Below, piece by piece: positions 1 through 11,956 of a DNA stretch of 64,000 nucleotides. The first letter of the stretch is position 1. Each line of letters begins with the position of its first letter. The position numbers and the translations under genes were made by a program. Source of the stretch: Mangifera indica (taxonomy: Eukaryota; Streptophyta; Magnoliopsida; Sapindales; Anacardiaceae); assembly GCF_011075055.1 (NCBI RefSeq), contig NC_058146.1, forward strand, positions 16,215,579 through 16,279,578. The letters run 5' to 3'. Below the pieces are notes generated by a model. That model was not told the origin of the DNA, ran no database searches, and worked only from the letters and a program-made list of their open reading frames with translations.

Positions 1-3000
1 AGTCTCAACCAATTACTTTCTCATTTTTTATGAGCAACTCGTGAAGTACAGAATTTTTTCACTGAACTGACTGGTAGCCCAAAATTGATTTATTCTGTAT
101 TGTTTTATCTTACTTTTGCTGTAATTTTCATGTATCTTTTGATTGTTGCTGTAGTAATTGTTACACATTCTTGATGAAATAAATTCTTTTACGAGGATAA
201 TTGATAAATCAGCTTGTAAGATGTGAATTATGATCCTATGAAATCCATGTATCTTTTGATTCTATGTGCTTGTAGCATAACATCCTCTATAATAAAAAAT
301 GTATAATTATTTAAAGAGGATTAATTGGAATAATCAGTCGAATTTGTCTTTTGAATATATTTGATTACATTTTATTAGTAACTGAAGAGTCTTCGTTTTT
401 GCGACCTGAGAGAGTTTCTTGCTATATCATTTTTTTACAATATCTTGTGTGGTTGTAAGTTTATCTTGCTATATCATTTTCTTAGGATAAGCAATGTGAT
501 ATGTTAGTTCATTGTTTGTTATTTTACAGGTGCTGTCCAAGTTTACATTTATAGATGAGATCATCATATTTGACCAATGGTGTGAATATTAATTTTCTTT
601 TATTATGTCTTTATTTTTGTAGTTCAGTTTTCATGGAGCTTGTTGCAATGGAGTCAATTGAGTGGTCAACCTTAATATTTATTACATTGTAGGACACTCA
701 CATGAAAACATTATATCTTTCTTGTTTTATTTTGTGTATGTGAGATTTGTGGCATAAATCAATGATTTCCATATTTAATTTTTTTTAATTTAAAGTTATC
801 ATCCAATGAATAAAGACAGTAATCAGACTTCAATTTGGAGGAGAAAATTATACGATAACTTTGTTATTGATTACTTTGTGAGTTATTGATGGTTTATAAT
901 ATTTTATTATCTTGGGGAAAGTTAAATCAGAACAAACATTCGCCTTTTTGCTCGTGCATGGGCATATATCTACCATTCTGTATTATTTACATAATTTTTT
1001 CTTTTTTTCTTGATATGGAAAATAACTAATATTGTTATACTTGGGTTACAAAGTGGAAATTCTGGGCCAATTATTATGCTGTGATTGCACAACTGAGATT
1101 TGTATTCATGGACAATTTGCAATATGTTATGTAGTTGCTCATTTAGGAGACTGCGTGGTTGTGTTAATAAATTCTCAAAATAGTGTCGTTGCTTGAGGCC
1201 ATTGTTTGTAAGATCTTTAAATCTTTCATGTCTATTAAATGATGTCTGCACATTTAATCTTTGATGGAGTGTGTTCTTTTTGTTCCAAACTTGGTGTGGT
1301 TTCCAAATCCTGTTGTATGTATTTATGATATTGCAATATCTATATCATTTTAATTGTATCCAACCAATTGATTTTTCATTTACTTGTTTTTGGTGTATAA
1401 ACAAGTATTTAACAATTATTTTTTGATTTATTTAATGGTTGGGTTACTTTGTTGTGAGACCTATCGATAAATTGTTGTTTCTATAATTGGTTTAGCAAAG
1501 CCAACATGGCCCAAGGTAATTGGGAAGCTGATGTGTAGGTATTGTGAAATATATTTTTTTAAATATTAAGTTTGCATCTTTATGTGTTAAACCAATAACC
1601 AATAACCAAAACTTTGCTGTTTTGATATGTATTGATCAAAACAAAGCCTTTTTAGTTTAAATCAATTTTTTTTTCGCTCATGAATTTTGCAAATCGAACA
1701 CCCTATAAATTTAAACTCAAGTTTTAGCTTGACAATATTAACTCTTAAACTTAAATTCAAGCTTGGTTGAACCAAACTCGTTTTCAAGCTTGAACCAACA
1801 TAACTTAAATCTAGTCATAAAAATAATACTTAATCACATAATAATATATTACTTTTTAGTATTTAGATTGATACCTCTTATGTTATAATTAATATTTCTA
1901 CAAAGAAAGAAAAAATGGTTAAATTATATTGTGTGATCACACATTGTATAAGATTCTATAAATCTTATACATGTGACATGGAACATGTCACAAGCTTCAT
2001 TAGTTCTATATTATTAAATTATTAACACGATATAACGTGTTCTCATTATCACAAAAATGCACTAATGAAGGCTTAACTAATACTTAATATTTATAATTAT
2101 GAAATACTGAAAAAATGTCTTGATTTTATCATTTATATATTTTTATTAAATTCTTTTTAATTTTAACAATTGGGATTTGGGTGAGATGAAACTTCAAGAA
2201 ATAAATAAAAAAAAAAAATGCTTTTAACTCCTTTAGAAAAATAAGATTTTAGTAATTCAAAATCTATAATTGTAATATTTTACACTTCAAAGATATAAGA
2301 GGAATTGAATTATCATAATATTTTTATTAAGTAAATTGATTTTCCTTTTTAATCAAAGAGATTGATCTCTTGAATTTTATTATTGGTTGAATCGAATTTT
2401 TAAATTTTTTTATAAAATATATCAAATATTTAGTATTTCTTATTGAAAGTATCGAACAAACACAATTAGTATTGTTTGTTTTGGAAGTAATATGATTAGT
2501 TTGATATATTCAATAGAAAAAATAGTGAAAGAGTGTAGTCATTTTTATAGAAAAATATGAAAGTTTGGTCATTTTAATCAAAAAATTTTGAAAGTTCAAT
2601 TCATTTAATAAAAAAACAAAGTTCGATTTCTTCTATAAAAAAAAATGATAGTTCAATATTTGTAAATATTATTTCCTCTTTAATTTTATAACGTGAGAGA
2701 GAAAAAGTAACTACAACTTTGTAACTGGATTTTGTACTCATTTTTTATTTACTGACAATTTTCTTTTTGATTGTGGTTTTTTGTTTATTTAGAGTTTTCT
2801 GTGTAAATTGACTGTATGGTATTTTCGGTTTTGTTTTTTTTTTTTTTTTTTCATAATCCCATAATCATATCAATTTAATAAATAAGAAAAATAAAATAGA
2901 ATAAAACTATATGTTGTTATGTTAGTGTTTACATTCGTATTTTTGGTCCTTATTAATACACATAGTATTGTTATTTAAGATATTATATTTATGAATAATA

Positions 3001-4060
3001 AACTATTTACTAATATTTAAATGTTTGCATCAAATTTTTATTAAAATTTCAAAACAGGGATAACCATAATGAATGATACCAAATTATCATGTTAAGATTG
3101 TTATATTATTTTATTTGAGAAGTAATATGATTAATCTGATATTTTTAATAAAAAATAATAAAAATTTGATCTCCCCAATTCGAAAATCTGAAATATATAA
3201 TTATTATGTAAAATATAAAAAATATTAGATATCCTGATGAGGTTATCCTTTCAAAATAATTATTATATAAAAACCATGAGTGGAGGTTTTACCGACCATT
3301 GAAGAGATCGAGCTTCGAGAAATAATAGAAAAATGTTTCGATTTTCTATAACAAACCTGGTTCATAAAAAAATATAAATTAAGAATATTATATTTAAAAT
3401 GTGAGAATAATAAAATAGTTTAACTATATAAATCTTATCAAGTAAGTAATATTTAATTGGAACGTGATAAGGAATTACGACTATATAATACATTATTCTA
3501 AAGAGTAAGTTACCATTTTCCACGCAAGATTTGGGAAAATCACAATCACCCCTTGACTATTTTTTTTAACAAGACACTCCATGCTAGTCAGATTTCACTT
3601 ATTTAGGATCAAACCAAACATATTAGACAGAATAAATCTCATATTTAATGACTAACTTTACCATCATTGAAATAGTTAAATCAAAAGTTTGAATTTGATA
3701 TATCATTAAAGTAGACTTAAACCCTTTAATTATTTTACTTTTGTATATTTTTCATTTTAACCATATAACGACTTTTAGGTCAATCTGATTATAATTTTTT
3801 TTCTAACTAAGTTGCAATTTAGGTGACAATTTATAATTTAAAATTTTAATAGACAAAAACTCACAATTTCCCCGAATCTCTCGCATGGAAAATACTAATC
3901 CACTACTCTATTCAAAATAATAAAATTATCGAAGTTGGTGGGAGAGCATCGTGTTTAGAAGGAACCTTCACCAGCAAGCTCAATTTGACTTTAAAATTTC
4001 AGTGTATATGTAGTGCTCTCCAGGCATTGAATTCGTTTCTCCGAGTTGTTCACCTAAATA
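1..4060. other. AT-rich non-coding sequence
   Basis: I see no supportable gene in this stretch. It is AT-rich with poly-T and poly-A runs and stops in all frames. The longest reading frame (minus strand, 970-1251, 93 codons) has no motif I recognise and no homologue elsewhere in the window. Small perfect hairpins occur near 1930-2000 (for example a TGTGATCACA palindrome), but nothing ties them to a function. Confidence 0.6.
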
Positions 4061-4073
4061 TACCATATTATAT

Positions 4074-4244
4074 CAACAAAATTATATATATTTATTTTAA
4101 ATATATAATAAATATATATTTAATTTGTATTATTATATGATTAAATAATTTTTAATTAAAAATAAAATAATTCTTTATCACGTGATGACACAAATAAGTG
4201 TGTATCTATTTATATATTCAAAATAGATATACGTAGTATTACTC
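4074..4244. mobile_element. Palindromic MITE, 9-bp TSD (copy 1)
   Basis: A 171-bp foldback element with imperfect terminal inverted repeats, flanked by the 9-bp direct repeat ATATTATAT at 4065-4073 and 4245-4253. It starts CAACAAAATTAT and ends AGTATTACTC, like the three other copies at 8907, 12208 and 60901. A 9-bp target duplication is the signature of the Mutator superfamily. It has no coding capacity. The family assignment follows from the duplication length and is inferred. Confidence 0.8.
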
Positions 4245-4959
4245 ATATTATATATACAATTTTATTTATTTTAGGGTTGTATTCAATCCGACCTAGCTCA
4301 AATCTCCTTATAATGATATTGTTTTATCTCGTCAATATTATTCATTTTATCAATAATATTATTTATTTTACTAGTGATGTTATTTATCTTATTGACAATC
4401 TTTAACAACATCTTTTATTAGTTCGAATAAGTTTGAGTTCTAACTCAAGTTAGTTATTTAAAATTTGAACAAAACTCAAATTAGTTTACGTCTGGGTCAA
4501 AGATGATTCAAATTTAACCTTAATTTATTTATGTAGCCAGTATTTGAGCTAATCCTATGTAAAAAAATCAGTCAAAATAATATATTCCATCAGTAGGTTA
4601 TTATGGTAATATTTATAATTTTTTAAATTGGAAAATATAGATAAGATGAAAGTTTTGAAGTTAAGTTAAATTGTGACTTGGTCATGCCAATGCGGTGTGG
4701 CCTCAGGTTAGTCTAAGAAACGAGAAGAAAGTAAGATAGGATCTTACGTAAATATTTGATAATAACAATTGAAATTTGCAATTCATATAATTTTATGTTT
4801 GTCATGGGGTGATGAGTAAAATTAATGGAGTTGAGTGTATCACTCTTTGTTAGGTCTGTTGTTCCAAAGTTTATATCTACAATTTTGTATACATCCGTCT
4901 CTAGCAAAAACTTCAATAGAGTATCAATAGTTGTTATATAAGAATTCCTCAGAAGAAAT

Positions 4960-5470
4960 ATTCAACATCCTTTTATATATGTTCAATTCTTTGTATTTAT
5001 TCAGAAAGAGGTAGACATATCAAAATTTAATGAAGAGTTTTTGGTCGTCTGACATAAAGAGAGAGGTAAGTGAGTATGTGGCTAAATGTTTCACTTGTCA
5101 ACAAATTAAGGCTGAACACTAGAGACAATTAGGATTGCTTTAGTCTCTAAGTGTACCTAAGTGGAAATAAAAGTATATCTTTATGGATTTTATTGTTGGG
5201 CTCCCAAGGGTTCAGAGTGGTTTTAATACGTTATGGGTAATAATACATTGTTTGTGTCAACCTTTTGGAGAAGTCTTCATAGATTATTAGGTACAAATTT
5301 GGACTAATAAGGTGTTAAAAAATATGTTAAGAGCTTGCTGTTTAAACCATAGGGCGAGTAGGGTAGAAATATTACCCCTGGTGGAGTTTGCTTACAATAA
5401 CAATTATTAGGCAATAATTCAGATGACATTTTATAAGGTAGGCCCAAGATTGACAGAAAAGTTGTAATAT
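4960..5470 (+). pseudogene. Ty3/gypsy integrase fragment
   Basis: Translation in shifting frames gives pieces typical of a gypsy-type integrase: the zinc-finger half VSEYVAKCFTCQQIKAEH near 5066-5120, the catalytic-core start MDFIVGLP near 5183, and the later core piece LPLVEFAYNNNY near 5375. Several in-frame stops and deletions separate these, and reverse transcriptase, RNase H and gag are not seen on this strand nearby. It is a dead, 5'-truncated retroelement remnant. Confidence 0.85.
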
Positions 5471-6700
5471 CCTTATTCAACTACATACTTTTGCTCAGAA
5501 TATGTACCCGAAGTGACATGTCATCCTTCAGGAATTTTCAAAAAACTTTTATGACAATAAATATTTAAATAATAAATGCATGGCTCCCAATATAAATAAC
5601 TACAAACCTAAAGGTGTAATTAATAAATATCATAAATATCCCTATCAGATACAACATGTCTGAACACCAACAATAATTAAAGTATAGTATATAGACAATC
5701 CCAACATGAATATATGTAAATAAAGGTCTATAGTGACAAATGACCTAAATAACTGAAATGCCCTTACTATCATGCAACGTCTTTGGTTATACTATTCCCT
5801 CCATCGCCACTCCGCTACTTCACAAATCTACGTGCAAAATTACAAGGAAAACATGGTGAATGAAACACACTCAATAAGTAGAAAAATACGTAGCATAACG
5901 TTGTAAATTATTTCCCAGGTGTCTCTTATTTATTGATATTATGGTATTTTTTATGTTTCCCTAACATCCTAGATGCCTACCCTATTTATTTGACATATTG
6001 TGCCTATTCTCAATATTAGTGTCATTCCTAATGATTCATTTCCAATAATATAAAATGACGTCCCCAATATATAGTGAAAGCATATGACATCCTCGATGTC
6101 AACTTACGATGTACTCTATAGATATGCTAACTGAGCTTAGTGTGGGGTCACGCAAACTAATACTATCACTTTCTTTGCTACACCACACTTAACTTGATGG
6201 TTGCATCACACTACATTCAGGTTGGTGATATGTCACACTACACACAACTTGGTGAAAAGACACGTTGCACTTAGCTCGGTGACCAATCCACACTGCACTA
6301 ATTCTAGTGGAATATACACCACACACAACTTGGTGATAAAAATCTAATAGTGCATCGTAGGTATTTTCGATTCAGAACCACTTTGATTGGGGTTTGTGTT
6401 GTCGTCCATATAGTCAAGTACCTCTATAATGGTTTCCATTATTAGTAGCTTTTGTTAGAGTTTTTCTTCCTATTTTCCTTCATAATTACCCCTTATAGGG
6501 GTAAAATAGTCACTTCTCTTTACATACAAATAGGTACTCACTGCCTTGATTGATTGTTCACAAATCTCCATCCACAAACGAGTGACACTCAATAGGCGAA
6601 TGAATGTTCCTCCATGCCCAGACTAACGTTGTTGGTCTCCCACTTGTTTACAACCAAGCCAAATCATTCTACCTACGATGCCATGAATGATCGTTAGTCT
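5471..6700 (+). mobile_element. Probable gypsy 3' untranslated/LTR remnant
   Basis: This follows directly after the integrase remnant in the position where a 3' LTR would lie. It has no coding frame. The text around 5850-5890 (GTGAATGAAACACACTCAAT and following) resembles sequence often found in plant gypsy LTRs, and a degenerate tandem array sits at 6138-6345. I cannot find a matching 5' LTR in the window, so the boundaries are uncertain. Confidence 0.4.
6138..6345. repeat. Degenerate ~27-bp tandem repeat
   Basis: Five to six diverged units share a TTGGTGA or TCGGTGA core followed by a CACAC(T/C)ACACACAAC-like half. Spacing between cores is about 25-30 bases. It lies inside the probable gypsy LTR remnant. 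Confidence 0.6.
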
Positions 6701-7076
6701 TATACCGAATGAAAGTTCATGGCCATCATAAGATACTCCTGCCAATCGCTTCTATAGTGAATGGACTGATTCTATGCTATTTTAAAGGGGGAATGATCGA
6801 TACTCTATGCAATAACGATCGCTCCATGCGTCTGTCAAGATTCCGGTCAACCTACTTTCTACAATTTCATGCCAACACAACAACACCCAATAAAGACCCA
6901 AGGCAATTATCACACATGAACAATAAATATAAAGACCCAAGGCAAGCTTACGTCCTAAAATAAATAATCACACATAAAAAATCAATGTTATTTCAATATA
7001 TATCATATTTTTTCGTTACAATAAATTTATATGTTAATGAAATCTTATTTCTAAAATAAATCTTAAAAAAGTTCTT
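6701..7076. other. Non-coding, nothing recognised
   Basis: An 84-codon plus-strand frame (6709-6963) lies here but has no recognisable motif, no homologue in the window and no splice context. I see no regulatory or mobile-element hallmark. Confidence 0.5.
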
Positions 7077-7365
7077 CATAGTTCAAACCCAAACCGTTTA
7101 TGGCCCGAAGGTGCTACCCCCACCTGCTCTTTGGGAAACAAGGCCCCATCCACTTACCAAGCAACATGACATTTGTTCATGCTGCTTTATTGTCGAAATA
7201 GTTTCCTATTTCAACAATAAAAGTACTTGGTAAAGAGCTTTTAAAATTATAATAAATCTTTAAAAAAAAATTCTAAAAGCTAGTAGAATTAGCTTTTGAA
7301 ACTGGTACTATTTGTGAAGCTTTTACATTACTAATTAACCGGCAAATAATACCCATACATAATTC
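7077..7365 (+). repeat. Dispersed repeat family D, copy 1
   Basis: It begins with a GC-richer head (GGCCCGAAGGTGCTACCCCC), then CCACTTACCAAGCAACATGACA, then an AT-rich body ending near CCATACATAATTCT. The same order of blocks recurs at 19706, 38585, 39055, 44640, 58755 and 61847. No terminal inverted repeats, poly-A tail or coding capacity are obvious, so the class (SINE-like, MITE or 3' end of a larger element) is unresolved. Confidence 0.75.
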
Positions 7366-7369
7366 TTTA

Positions 7370-7742
7370 AAGGCCAAACGACTTATTCCCACCCAAGGCA
7401 TAGTGAATTCCCAAATTCTCACCCACTAACTTTGAAAAACTCAAACACCCACTCACAATCAAATTTTTGTTAAAAATTTCAATTAACGTTGGGGGTAGAA
7501 TCGTTATTTAGCAAAAAATTAAAGTTTTATCGTATTTGTCTCCCCCATATTTAAAAACTTACATTTTCCCCTCATCCCAAGGTTTGAAAAGTGACAAAAA
7601 TCCCCTAGGGTTTGTTCATCTTCCTCTGGCTCCAATTTCTCCTTCCTTGGCCGTCGGCTGTCCTCCCTTCCCCTCTTATCTCTCCTCCGGTCTCTCTCTA
7701 TAGCCTCTCCAACATCGATTTCGTCTTCGTCTCCAATTGAAG
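7370..7742 (+). mobile_element. Single arm of a long-TIR MULE-like element
   Basis: It starts GGCCAAACGACTTATTCCCA and continues through blocks shared with the terminal arms at 47960-48235 (inverted) and 53565-53760. The matching second arm is absent: at 7743 the sequence switches abruptly to the copy of the receptor-kinase upstream region. This is one end of a non-autonomous element whose other end was lost. Confidence 0.65.
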
Positions 7743-7968
7743 ATGGCGCAAACGGTGCGTTTTATAAAAAAAGTTTTGTTTCACTTGTGTGGTAAAATAG
7801 CTAGTAAAAGGAAAATATCCTTTGCTGTTTCACCTTCTAGTAAAATCGAAGAGGATAGGGCTTGGTGGTTTGCTTCTGTCTTCTTTCCTCTATAACTAGA
7901 GACTCAAGCAAGCTTCAATCAATTTGACAGTCAAAGACAAGTATCACTTCTTGTTCTATTTTCTGTAC

Positions 7969-8897
7969 AGGAAACGGACTAGTTTCCACCCAAATTTTAG
8001 GCCATTCTCAAACCTACACCCATGGAAGATGAAAAACCTCAATTTCCACCCATAGCCAAATTTCTGTTAATTTTTTCTGTTAAAGAGAGGGGTAAAATAG
8101 TTATTTTATTGTTTATATTAAAAAGTTATAAAGTTTATTACTCCTAGTCCCCCCAGGTTTTAGAAACTAACATTTCACATTTACCTAAAGTTTTTAAACT
8201 TTAAAAAGTAACATTTTCACCCCCAAACCTAGGGTTTCCATATTTTTTAAAACTCAGCCGCCCCCCATAACTTTCAAAAATAGCAGTTCACCCCTATTCT
8301 TCAACTTCATCTTCTGACATTGTCTCTGGCCTCCTCCTTTTCCTGGTGCGACGATGGTGGTGCGATGAAGAGATCTCCATCTCCTCGTCGCATGGTGCGA
8401 TGTCTTCGTCGCACCACCCAGACGACGAAGGGCAACAATTCGTCGTCTTTCGTCTCTCGTCGCATTGTCCAAAAGCAACGACGAAGGATGATCCTTCGTC
8501 TGTTCTTCCAGATTTGGACGACACTTTGTCATCCAGATCTGGACGACACTAGGCGATGAAAGGTCATCCTTCGTTGTCCTTTGTAGTCAGAGATGAGAGA
8601 TTGGTGGAATACGTTAATCGTCGATGGTGGCCAGAGAAGGAAGCAAACTCTAGGGGTAAAATCTAAACTTTTCAAACTTTGAGGATGGGTTGAGGTGTTA
8701 GTTTTTAAAACTTAGAGGGGGGAAATGATAAAATTTTAATGTTTTAAAGTTTATAGGTAAAATAATGATTTTACCTTTGTCTCTAACTAAAATTTTTTAC
8801 GACAGTTTGACTATAAGTGGGAGTTGGGGTTTTTCATCTCCCGTGAGTGCAGGTTTGAGAATGACCAAAAATTTGGATGGGAAATAGTCTTTTTCCC
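7969..8897. mobile_element. Non-autonomous Mutator-like element, 929 bp
   Basis: The 9-bp direct repeat TTTCTGTAC flanks it exactly (7960-7968 and 8898-8906). The arms are long inverted repeats: the left begins AGGAAACGGACTAGTTTCC and the reverse complement of the right end begins GGGAAAAAGACTATTTCCC, with similarity running for at least 110 bases. The paralogous sequence near 12200 is an empty site lacking the element. The interior (about 8280-8640) is richer in GC with repeated CGTCG/GACGA triplets and open in several frames, but contains no transposase motif. TIR length and 9-bp duplication place it in the MULE superfamily. Confidence 0.88.
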
Positions 8898-8906
8898 TTT
8901 CTGTAC

Positions 8907-9076
8907 CAATAAAACTATATATACATATTTTTGATACATAATTTATATATACAGATGATGTGTCATTATATAATTAGATGATTTTAAATTAAAGATAAAG
9001 TAATACTCAATCATATGATGACACATAATGTGTATATCCAAATTGTGAAAAAAAATATGTATGTATAGTATTGTTC
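8907..9076. mobile_element. Palindromic MITE, 9-bp TSD (copy 2)
   Basis: A 170-bp element starting CAATAAAACTATATATAC and ending GTATTGTTC, orthologous to the copy at 12208 because both lie in the duplicated upstream region. Its flanks are TTTCTGTAC (8898-8906) and TTTGTATAT (9077-9085), diverged forms of one target duplication. The 929-bp MULE inserted exactly beside it. Confidence 0.8.
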
Positions 9077-9454
9077 TTTGTATATTGGTAAACTGTTAGG
9101 ATGAATATTGACCGTTACATGGTCTGACAGTTATTTATGTTGAATAAATACTTTGTATCTTATCAAATGAAAGATAATTAAAAAAATACAGAGGAATTTT
9201 TCAGTTTTTCTTACATTTTTTTCTTGCTTTTGGTGATCAAGATTGTAGATTTTCATAAAAGGGAAAAGTTAGAAGAGAGAATAGCCTAGAAACCACATAT
9301 CGCTTATCTATTGAAAAATACCTCAAAAACTTCAAATTATCACAAAGAAAATCACAATCGTTTATTCAAAACTTGATAGATCTATAACAGCTGTCAAAAT
9401 ATATCATTTATTGCTCAATTTGGTTAAACAGCTTCTGATTTAGACAATGTTTAA

Positions 9455-9823
9455 TCTTCACCTTTGATTATGGAGAGAAAGAGATTCTTCAGACAGAAAA
9501 AATATCTCAAAAATGAGTCAATATATTTGGATAAAGTCATGTGAAGAGTTATGAAAAATTAAATGAAACCGGGATGTCACCGTTTGCTTCAATTGTCTTC
9601 TTTTTCGAAAAGTCTTGGAAGGGACTTGGAAGTGGGGCAAAACGACTTGGAAGTGTTAGTAGAGATTGACTAATACATAGAGACAGTGGTGATGAGAGGG
9701 ATGAAGACAAGTTCAAGCTGGGGTTTTGGAAATTATCATGCTAATGGTTTCTTTATAAGTACCATTTTTATTCACTTACACATGTCACCAAGCCCACACT
9801 TCACAAAACTAGGTTCTGCTCTC
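9455..9823 (+). promoter_or_regulatory. Orphan copy of receptor-kinase promoter (P1)
   Basis: It matches 12805-13165 upstream of receptor kinase A: the TATGGAGAGAAAGAGATTCT block, the CCGGGATGTCACCGTTT block, the GGAAGGGACTTGGAAGTGGG block, and a TATA-like TTTATAAGTA about 70 bases before an ATG. It drives only a truncated frame. Confidence 0.75.
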
Positions 9824-9901
9824 ATGGAGAAAAATCTATTTCTCAGTATTTTCTTAGCTCTCACGGAGAATTTATTTAAGTTTCTAGAATTGAGATATTA
9901 A
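9824..9901 (+). pseudogene. Truncated first exon of LRR receptor kinase
   Basis: The ATG and the next 12 or so codons (MEKNLFLSIFLAL) match the signal-peptide start of receptor kinase A (MEKNLFLCIFLAF). Similarity then stops and the frame runs for 12 unrelated codons to a stop at 9899-9901. Everything coding for the LRR and kinase parts is missing. This is a broken duplicate that keeps a complete upstream region. Confidence 0.8.
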
Positions 9902-10300
9902 ATGTAGTAGTTGGAATAGAGCTAAATAGGTGGTTAAATCCTGGATGCAAATACTCAAGATTACAAAGATTGCCAATTTCATAAGTATCTCAACTAAAAA
10001 TAGGATAGCTCAATTAGTGGACTGAATTATAACAAAATGATATTATTCTATAACAACATAATGTTTTGAGAGAGAATTATTGTGCATATGGCACTATACC
10101 TCAAGAGGTGGACCTTGATGCTGCCATATATTAGTTTCTGCTTTTATCATAGTTGTGGCATGAAAAATATTTTAAAAAAATAAATAGGAATTCTGTATGA
10201 GAAAGCCTTTTCATATTGTATGTTTGAAGTAGATGATCATTTTCATATAGTTTGAGGATAAGTTGGAAACATGTATGAAGCCTATTGAAATTTTAGCCCA
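9902..10300. other. Non-coding, nothing recognised
   Basis: AT-rich sequence between the truncated receptor-kinase copy and a minus-strand copia remnant. No frame, repeat or motif I can support. Confidence 0.5.
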
Positions 10301-11945
10301 AGATTTACTGATTACACAGTCAATAATAAAATAATCACAAGAAAAATAGGACACACTATTTACTTAGTTCGGATTTTTAAAATGAAGTCGTATATCCAAG
10401 GCAAAAGTATTCCTCTAATCAATTCATTAATTCAAATAGTTTACATAATTATTCTTCCAGATACAAGATTAATGTATAATTAACCTGAATTGAGAATAGC
10501 TTAAAAGGAGAAGCTAAAAATTTATCTCCAGATAAATGAAACTTGAAAGATCAAGACGCATATGAAACCCTAGCACCGCATGAGAGAGACATTGGAGTCA
10601 AAGAAGAGAGAATGAAAAAGTGCGTAAAAAAATAAGTAACCCAAGTAAAAAAGTCAACATTATGTGCTAGGTCAATAATTTCATAACCGCACAATAACCT
10701 AAATGCCCATGACTAATTCATAGATTTACAAGATTGCTAATGGCATCAAAAAAACCTATTTACCCTGGACTATTTGAGACACACTTAACAAACTCCACTT
10801 TATCGAAATCAAAATTAAACCATTAACCAGTGGAATAACTTATTGTAATCCTACTGTTTTAGACATCCCCAACATTTAACAAGTTTAAGGCTGAATTAAA
10901 CTTGCTAAAAGGTACAAACTTTGTTAAAACATTTGCAGGGTTTATCTCATATGCAATCTTTTCTAGTGAAACTTAACCAGTATCTATAATCTCTCTCACA
11001 AAGTGTAACCTAACATCTATCTATTTTTTCCTTTTATGAAAAACATTATTTTTAGACAAATAAATGATACTTTGTGAAGCACAATATACAATAGGTACAT
11101 TATCCATCAAGCCAAGCTCCTTAGTTATGTCTTTAAGCCATTGAGCCTCTTTAATAGCCTCTGTCAAAGCCGCATACTTTGCCTTAGTGGCAGATAAAGC
11201 TACAATATGTTGCAGACAACTCTTCTAACTTACCACATTTCCACCAAAAGTAAAGATGCAATTTGTTAATGACTTTTTTTTGTCTAAATTTGTAATATGG
11301 TCAGAATCACAATAACTTTACACAAAAAACATGTTAGTCTTATCAAAATATTAATTTAACCCAACATTACAAGATACCTTTAAATATCTCATTAACCATT
11401 TAGTAGCATTGTATGATTTTTGGTACGATAACTCATAAATCTACTTACCAGACTAATAGCATAGGTAATATTAAGTCTAGATCCTATCATTGTATAAATT
11501 ATACTACCTACAACATTTGAATAAGGCACAAATTTCATGTATTTAAATTCATCAGTAGATAATTTATGTAATTCAAACTTTAGTTTAAAATGTGCACCCA
11601 TAGTAGTGTTAACTGGTTTGACATTTGCCATATATCATATAATTCCAACATTTCTTGGCATATTCAGTTTGGGAGAGAGTCAAGGTACCTTTAACTTTAG
11701 CCCCTTTTGATATCCAACCCAAAGATCATTCTTGCAAGACCTAAATTTTTTATTTCAAACTCATTTCTCAACAGTTGTTTCAATTTTATTAATTCATTCG
11801 TGTCTGTTGAAACAATCAGCATATCATCAATATATAAAAGCAAATAAACATAACAACTTTTGTCATTTTTAAAATAATGAACTCTGCTGTACTGTTCAAT
11901 TAAAGGTATGGAGTTTTCTTTTTTGTTGCATGTCTACCATAACAT
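10301..11945 (-). pseudogene. Ty1/copia polymerase remnant (RT and RNase H)
   Basis: On the minus strand, 11945 to about 11650 encodes a reverse-transcriptase piece with the hallmark YIDDMLIVS, followed by the connector PYSNVVGSIIYTMIGSRLNI (11392-11631) and an RNase H part near 10900-11260 containing ALSATKAKYAALTEAIKEA and WLKDI. Stops and frameshifts break the frame. Sequence from 10301 to 10860 lies 3' of pol in this orientation and is probably the element's untranslated/LTR part. Gag, protease and integrase are not present. Confidence 0.85.
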
Positions 11946-11956
11946 TCTATGATGTT

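Larger units (their letters stand above)
7743..9870 (+). repeat. Duplicate of receptor-kinase A upstream region
   Basis: Sequence at 7743-7968 and 8907-9870 parallels 11976-13200 block by block (starting GCGCAAACGGTGCG here and GTGCAAACGGTGTG there), including a shared 170-bp MITE, a TTTATAAGTA box and the start codon of the receptor kinase. The copy is interrupted by a 929-bp element at 7969-8897 that is absent from the other copy, and it ends about 13 codons after the ATG. Confidence 0.85.

Noticed and set aside
6138..6345. Possible CRISPR-like array
   Set aside because: Units are diverged and contiguous without regular spacers, and the sequence is plant nuclear DNA; it is a minisatellite in an LTR remnant.
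8254..8559. Four overlapping frames in the 929-bp MULE interior
   Set aside because: Repetitive triplet content opens several frames on both strands; no start context, motif or conservation supports a protein.
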